NCBI GenBank assembly: GCA_963920525.1
Contig: OY986435.1
Location: 224,905,293-224,969,292 of the forward strand
From: Dichetophora obliterata
Taxonomy: Eukaryota; Arthropoda; Insecta; Diptera; Sciomyzidae
Direction of reading: 5' to 3'
DNA: 64,000 bases
This document shows, piece by piece, positions 59,570-64,000 of this stretch. Position 1 is the first letter of the stretch. Every line of letters starts with the position of its first letter. The position numbers were made by a program, and so were the translations under genes. The notes beneath the pieces were generated by a model. That model made no database searches and was not told the DNA's origin. It saw only the letters and a program-made list of their open reading frames with translations.

Positions 59570-62500
59570 GTAATAATGATACTTATTTATTTAATTAAAT
59601 AACTTAATATATGTACAAGTTCAAAATTTATAATTTACATATAGAAAACTTTTTTTACAAGATAAATTGAAATTTACGTGTTTCAATACAGAGCAATACA
59701 TAACAAAGACTGGACTTTGGGTACAGATACTAGTCTTACTTATTAAGCATCACTTTTCATAATACTAAGTATAAGAAGATCCTTAAATAATACACGAAAA
59801 GCCTCTCTATATAAGTCATACACACATTTAGGATTGCGGTCATATAATTAATGCAACGAGTTATAAGCTTATTTATATTATCATTTGTCCTTTGCACCGC
59901 CTCACTGAAATCGAATTGGTTACAGAGATGACGAGCTGAGGTATAAAAATTAAGTATGGCTAGAAGTTCTGGACAGTATATACCAAAGGTGGGCAAATGT
60001 GGCCCATTTGTTAAGTAAAGTGCAGCTCTTTTTTATTGTGATATTTCATAATTTATAAAAAAAAAATTAAAATTATGTATTTCTATCATATTCCATGGAA
60101 TTTCATGCTGTTCTATCGTTTTTGAACCAGCGATTTGAAGAAAAACTTGATAATGTGAAGCAGGGTATTTTTCTTTACTAGACATTCTCTTTACTTATGT
60201 TGTACTTTTTTCATGATTCAATTACAAGGTAAGCTAAGAATGAAGAGAAGTCACACAAAAGTTGAGCTATATGTCAAAGTCAGCTGCTGGAATTGTTGTT
60301 TTTCTAGTTGTTGCTGTTGCGAACGGCTTTAGTCAATACAGAACCAAGTTTTAAAATATTGGCCAAAGATTTGTTAAAATCTCGTTTTTATTTTATTATG
60401 TTATTTACGTTAAGAAAAAAATTGAAATTAATTATTTATTTTTTTGTTATTAGTGTGTAACAAAAAGATGGGTGCATATCGCACCCTATAAATAAAAGAG
60501 TCCAAAATGTAAATTTTTTAATTTTTTGGAAAAGCAAATAATTTTGTTTTTCAAGGGACTCTACATAAAACAAAGAAAAAATATTTTTTTATTACTAAAA
60601 AGCAGGGATTTTACTACTAAAAAAAACGAATTTTTCACACAACAACAAAAAGCAACAAACGTTCGTTTGGGATTGTTCATTAAAAATGAGCGTTTGAAGA
60701 AAAAATTCAGGAACATTCGTTTGTACGTGGAGTTATTAGACAAAATATTAGTTTGTTGTTGTATTTTTGTACACTTTCTGACATGAAAAAATATTAAGAG
60801 TTCTCATCTAAGCATGTAACTGACCCGTAAACATAGTAAACCTTGTGGACTTACATGCGCGTAAACTATTTGTCAAAATTTGTATGGGCGTGAGTTTACA
60901 TCATTTCCGAGCCTATTTTGCAGTGTAAACTAGCATGTAAATCTACGTGTGTGAATGAGGGTTGCCTTTGGCGCTAATCATTACATATTTAAAGTAGTTG
61001 AAGTAAATATGAACACGTTTTATTTATTTTTCCATGTTAAGGAAGGTTTTTAAGAGGTTTAAAATTTAAAAAAGTCATAATGTTATCGTAGCCGCAGCCG
61101 CCATTTTGTCGACATTTACGTTATTTACACTTTATAGCTCATCAAAAGATTAAATGATATACATGTTTACATATTTACATGTTTAGATGAAAACCCTTAA
61201 TGTTTTAATGCTTTTGAATAAGGTAAATCAACTTGATAACCCAATCAAATGAAAAAATATGGTTTGTTATAATTGTTGTTATATGATTAGATTGCATGAT
61301 AGGTACAGTACAATGGGTGATATATGTAATGGATATGATATAGTGATATGGTTTGATGATAATTTTGTAATGGGGAATGGTATGATGGTAATTTTGTTAG
61401 TGATAAGTAAAGTAGAATCGCGGAAAAGTTAACTCGCACAAAAATTAATCATCGTCAAACAATTCAATTAACTCATCGTTGCCTTAATTTTTATTTCTAC
61501 CACGTAATTGTAATTTGAAAGGTTTTAAGTTGTTTTGAGGTATTGTGGTATATTGTAGTTATTTGAGGTATTGTGTGGTGTTTTGAGGTATTTTTTTACC
61601 CACGCGAGAGATTTTTCTCACAAATTAACATGGGAATTACCACATCCCACAATCGTTGAAAAATACCATAAGTGCTATTTATCGGGCTTTTCTGGTAACA
61701 TAGAAGTTGACGGGGTATATCCCCAAGGTACATAATCCCAAATTGCAAATTTTTTCGTATAAAAAGAGGACATAAGCCCAAAAATTGTATTTAGTACTAA
61801 GCGGTCATAACACCAAATGGGGATTCAGACCGCTTGGGACTATGTCCGCTTTTGAAAGGTCATAATCTCAAGTGGTTCTAACAATTACTATATCTGTGTC
61901 GATATGCAATAACGCCTTAAGTCTTATTTAAAAGTTTAGATAAATTATGATAAATTATAGATAAATTATAAGTTTAAATTATGTAATGGTGATAACGACA
62001 TCTACAAGGTCAAATAAATTTTTTTATGGTGTTTTTTATGATAAAATAATTTGCCTTGTACGGAAAACTGCTAATTCAACAGCAACACAAACAGTGCTCG
62101 ATGCTACACATCAACAATTTTTTGTCGCGAATTTAGGAAACGAACGTCCCTAAATTTTTCTTTGAACGATTAATTTTTATGAAAAATTCAAAACGAACAT
62201 TCGTTGCTTGTTATATATTTGTGAAAAATTCGATCGAAAAAATTTTAAGCTGACAAATTTTTCAGAGATAAAAAATACGACGCCAGCTGAGAGTTCCCCA
62301 TTCGTTCGTGATAATTTACGAGAGCAATTTTATATGAGGAGAACGATAATTGAGAACAATCGTATTTCAAACGTTCTCCGCACCCTGCTAAAAAGAGAAG
62401 TCGTATACAAAATTCTGACAGTCGATGGAGATAATTACTACGAATAGTTTCTAGTTTTTATAGTGATTTTTGAAAGGCTGTTACTTCTTAAAAAGCATCA

Positions 62501-64000
62501 TACAGAAATTTTAAGAAAAGCCTTTTAAAGTTTGAAGTTTAACGGCCGAAAAAATTTCGAAATTTCTGATTCTTTGATGCAAAATGTAAAGATATATAAA
62601 ATATAAATTTTTTTTCTTCAATCATCAATAATTGGTGTTTAAGAGGCAATACGCGTGCTCCTAATTCAAAGTTTGATGATTCAGACCAGAGATCTGCATT
62701 GAATGCTTCGTCTTTGCTTTAGATTCGAAAATTCACTGTTCCTGCTATGCTTTCGTTCGTCAGCAAGAACTGTGTGTCATGTTGTGCAGTGTGCGCTCTT
62801 GCTAGCTGCATTGATATGCATTGTTATTGTAAAGGCAATATTGCCATTTTAATGACATAATTGTTTCGGGTTTATTTCGTTGAGTTCATTGAAAATTTGA
62901 GCACACGCTGTTTGCGCTGCTTTTCCTTTATCACTGAGGGTCAGTTCCTCATCAATTCAGTAAGTATGCAGATTTCAAATTAGAAACGCACTGACACGCA
63001 CTATGAATAACTGTGAAATTTTAGAAAAACTTAACAGCGGAATATTCCGTTTATATATATTTGGGACATTTGTTTTGTATATAAAGCTTTGTTTCGGAGT
63101 AGAGCAAATTTTAAAAAAAGCAGCTACTATAATTTTGTGTGTTATATTAATGTTCTTGTATTTTTTACTTTTATTTTACTTTATTTTTTTTTTTAATTGT
63201 AATATTTTTAATGTTTTTTAGAAAAACTATGCAACAAAAATACGTGAAGAAAAGACTTATCATAACAGTCGAGTAAACGAAATTGATGAATGCCATTAAA
63301 CTAATAAAAAATGGAAAAATGTAATTTAATTAAGTTTTCAAAATAATACATTCACTAAACATAAAAAGTTAAAATAAACATAAAAAATTAAAGTGTCTGG
63401 TCCTTAAACCTACATTTTTTTTGGTGTTACATATCTCCCCACCGAATTGAAAAAGTTAAAAAAGTGATGTTTGACATTATTGTTCTACTTCATCCATTTC
63501 TTAAAGTATTCAACAGCCGTAAAAACACCAACTTCAAATCGGCAAGGAATAGTAATTTAAACCAATCCAAACTAAATGTTTAACACTTTTATTGGAGAAA
63601 ATAAAAACGTGTTACACGTCACCCTACTTTGCCCTATAAATAAATAAATATATCTGAAATACAATCATTAATTTAAAATTTAAATTAAAAATCTATGTGT
63701 CTTAACATTCTTCGTTCGTTTCTTTTATTGCATTGCAGTAATAAAGAAAAAAATCTCGGCCTACAAAAAATAAGAAAAACACGATCCTTTTTTATAGCTG
63801 CGCAGGCAGTCTCTGTAGTTAGATTTTTTTCATGGTTTGTTTGCTTTGCTTCCTTTAATATATTTTAAAGGATTGTGTTCGAAAAATATAATTTGCGTCA
63901 CACTTTTAGCCTGAAGAGTGGTTTGGGATTTCCCGTTTGTTGATCCTATATGTTTATTGTTTACTTATCTGCCGCAAATATCAATCACTGAATGATTGAC
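59570..64000. other. No gene seen; low-complexity patches
   Basis: At 61260-61400 the sequence is rich in GATATGGT/GATGGTAATT-like words. At 61515-61600 TTTTGAGGTATTGT repeats. At about 61720-61875 four GG(T/A)CATAA-CCCA-like words recur. The 79-residue frame ending at 62445 (TVDGDNYYE) has no recognised relative. No RNA genes were seen. Confidence 0.45.

Noticed and set aside
59990..60025. GGTGGGCAAATGTGGCCC as a second hAT end
   Set aside because: Short, with no partner end or target duplication.
62208..62447. 79-residue frame of mixed composition ending VDGDNYYE
   Set aside because: Reads more like protein than its neighbours, but I recognise no family, see no splice context, and the frame has no ATG at its start.
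1..64000. CRISPR arrays, bacterial operons, phage or defence genes
   Set aside because: No regularly spaced identical repeats and no prokaryotic coding density; the sequence is eukaryotic and transposon-rich.

Overview
The window looks like AT-rich nuclear DNA of a higher fly. A tephritid fruit fly is my best guess. The reasons are two DD41D (rosa/visitor-type) mariner relatives, a hobo-like hAT end, LOA-, RTE- and Jockey-like LINE debris, and many short inverted-repeat elements. I found no host protein-coding exon, rRNA or convincing tRNA. All recognisable protein homology belongs to transposable elements, so this is intergenic or deep intronic DNA built from nested transposons.

Layout. 1.3-4.5 kb: LOA/I-like LINE remnant (RT, RNase H, C-terminal zinc knuckle). 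6.3-7.0 kb: inverted-repeat element. 9.1-11.1 kb: candidate element split by a hobo-like hAT MITE. 11.4-13.0 kb: Helitron Rep/helicase relic lacking its centre. 13.1-14.1 kb: DD41D mariner relative. 14.1-20.2 kb: composite Helitron-like repeat (copy A) holding a PIF-like MITE, a 2.6-kb hAT element that itself carries a nearly complete mariner, and a 0.94-kb hAT fold-back. 21.8-22.3 and 25.9-26.8 kb: two related RTE-like LINE 3' ends. 26.8-28.1 kb: Helitron-like copy B with a fold-back MITE inside. 30.3-31.2 kb: second DD41D element. 31.3-33.6 kb: hAT-like element, then a MITE family with 9-bp target duplications and another MITE nested in it. 35.1-39.8 kb: Helitron-like copies C and D, the former with a nested MITE, separated by a palindromic Tc1-like element that has a second palindrome at its axis. 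39.9-43.0 kb: hAT element with a hobo-type end and a perfect 8-bp duplication. 43.4-45.4 kb: four short inverted-repeat structures. 50.7 kb: long TC microsatellite. 51.7-53.7 kb: Jockey/CR1-like LINE on the minus strand, with a changed RT catalytic motif. 54.0-57.9 kb: more hAT-like and other MITEs. 59.4 kb: pogo-like MITE. The rest is mostly featureless.

The four copies of the Helitron-like repeat let the window check itself. Where one copy carries an insertion, another shows the empty site, so element borders and target duplications can be read directly. No new defence or metabolic system was found. The interest lies in the nesting order, the composite Helitron structure and several MITE families that I can group but not name. 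Superfamily names for elements without coding sequence rest on terminal repeats and target duplications only.
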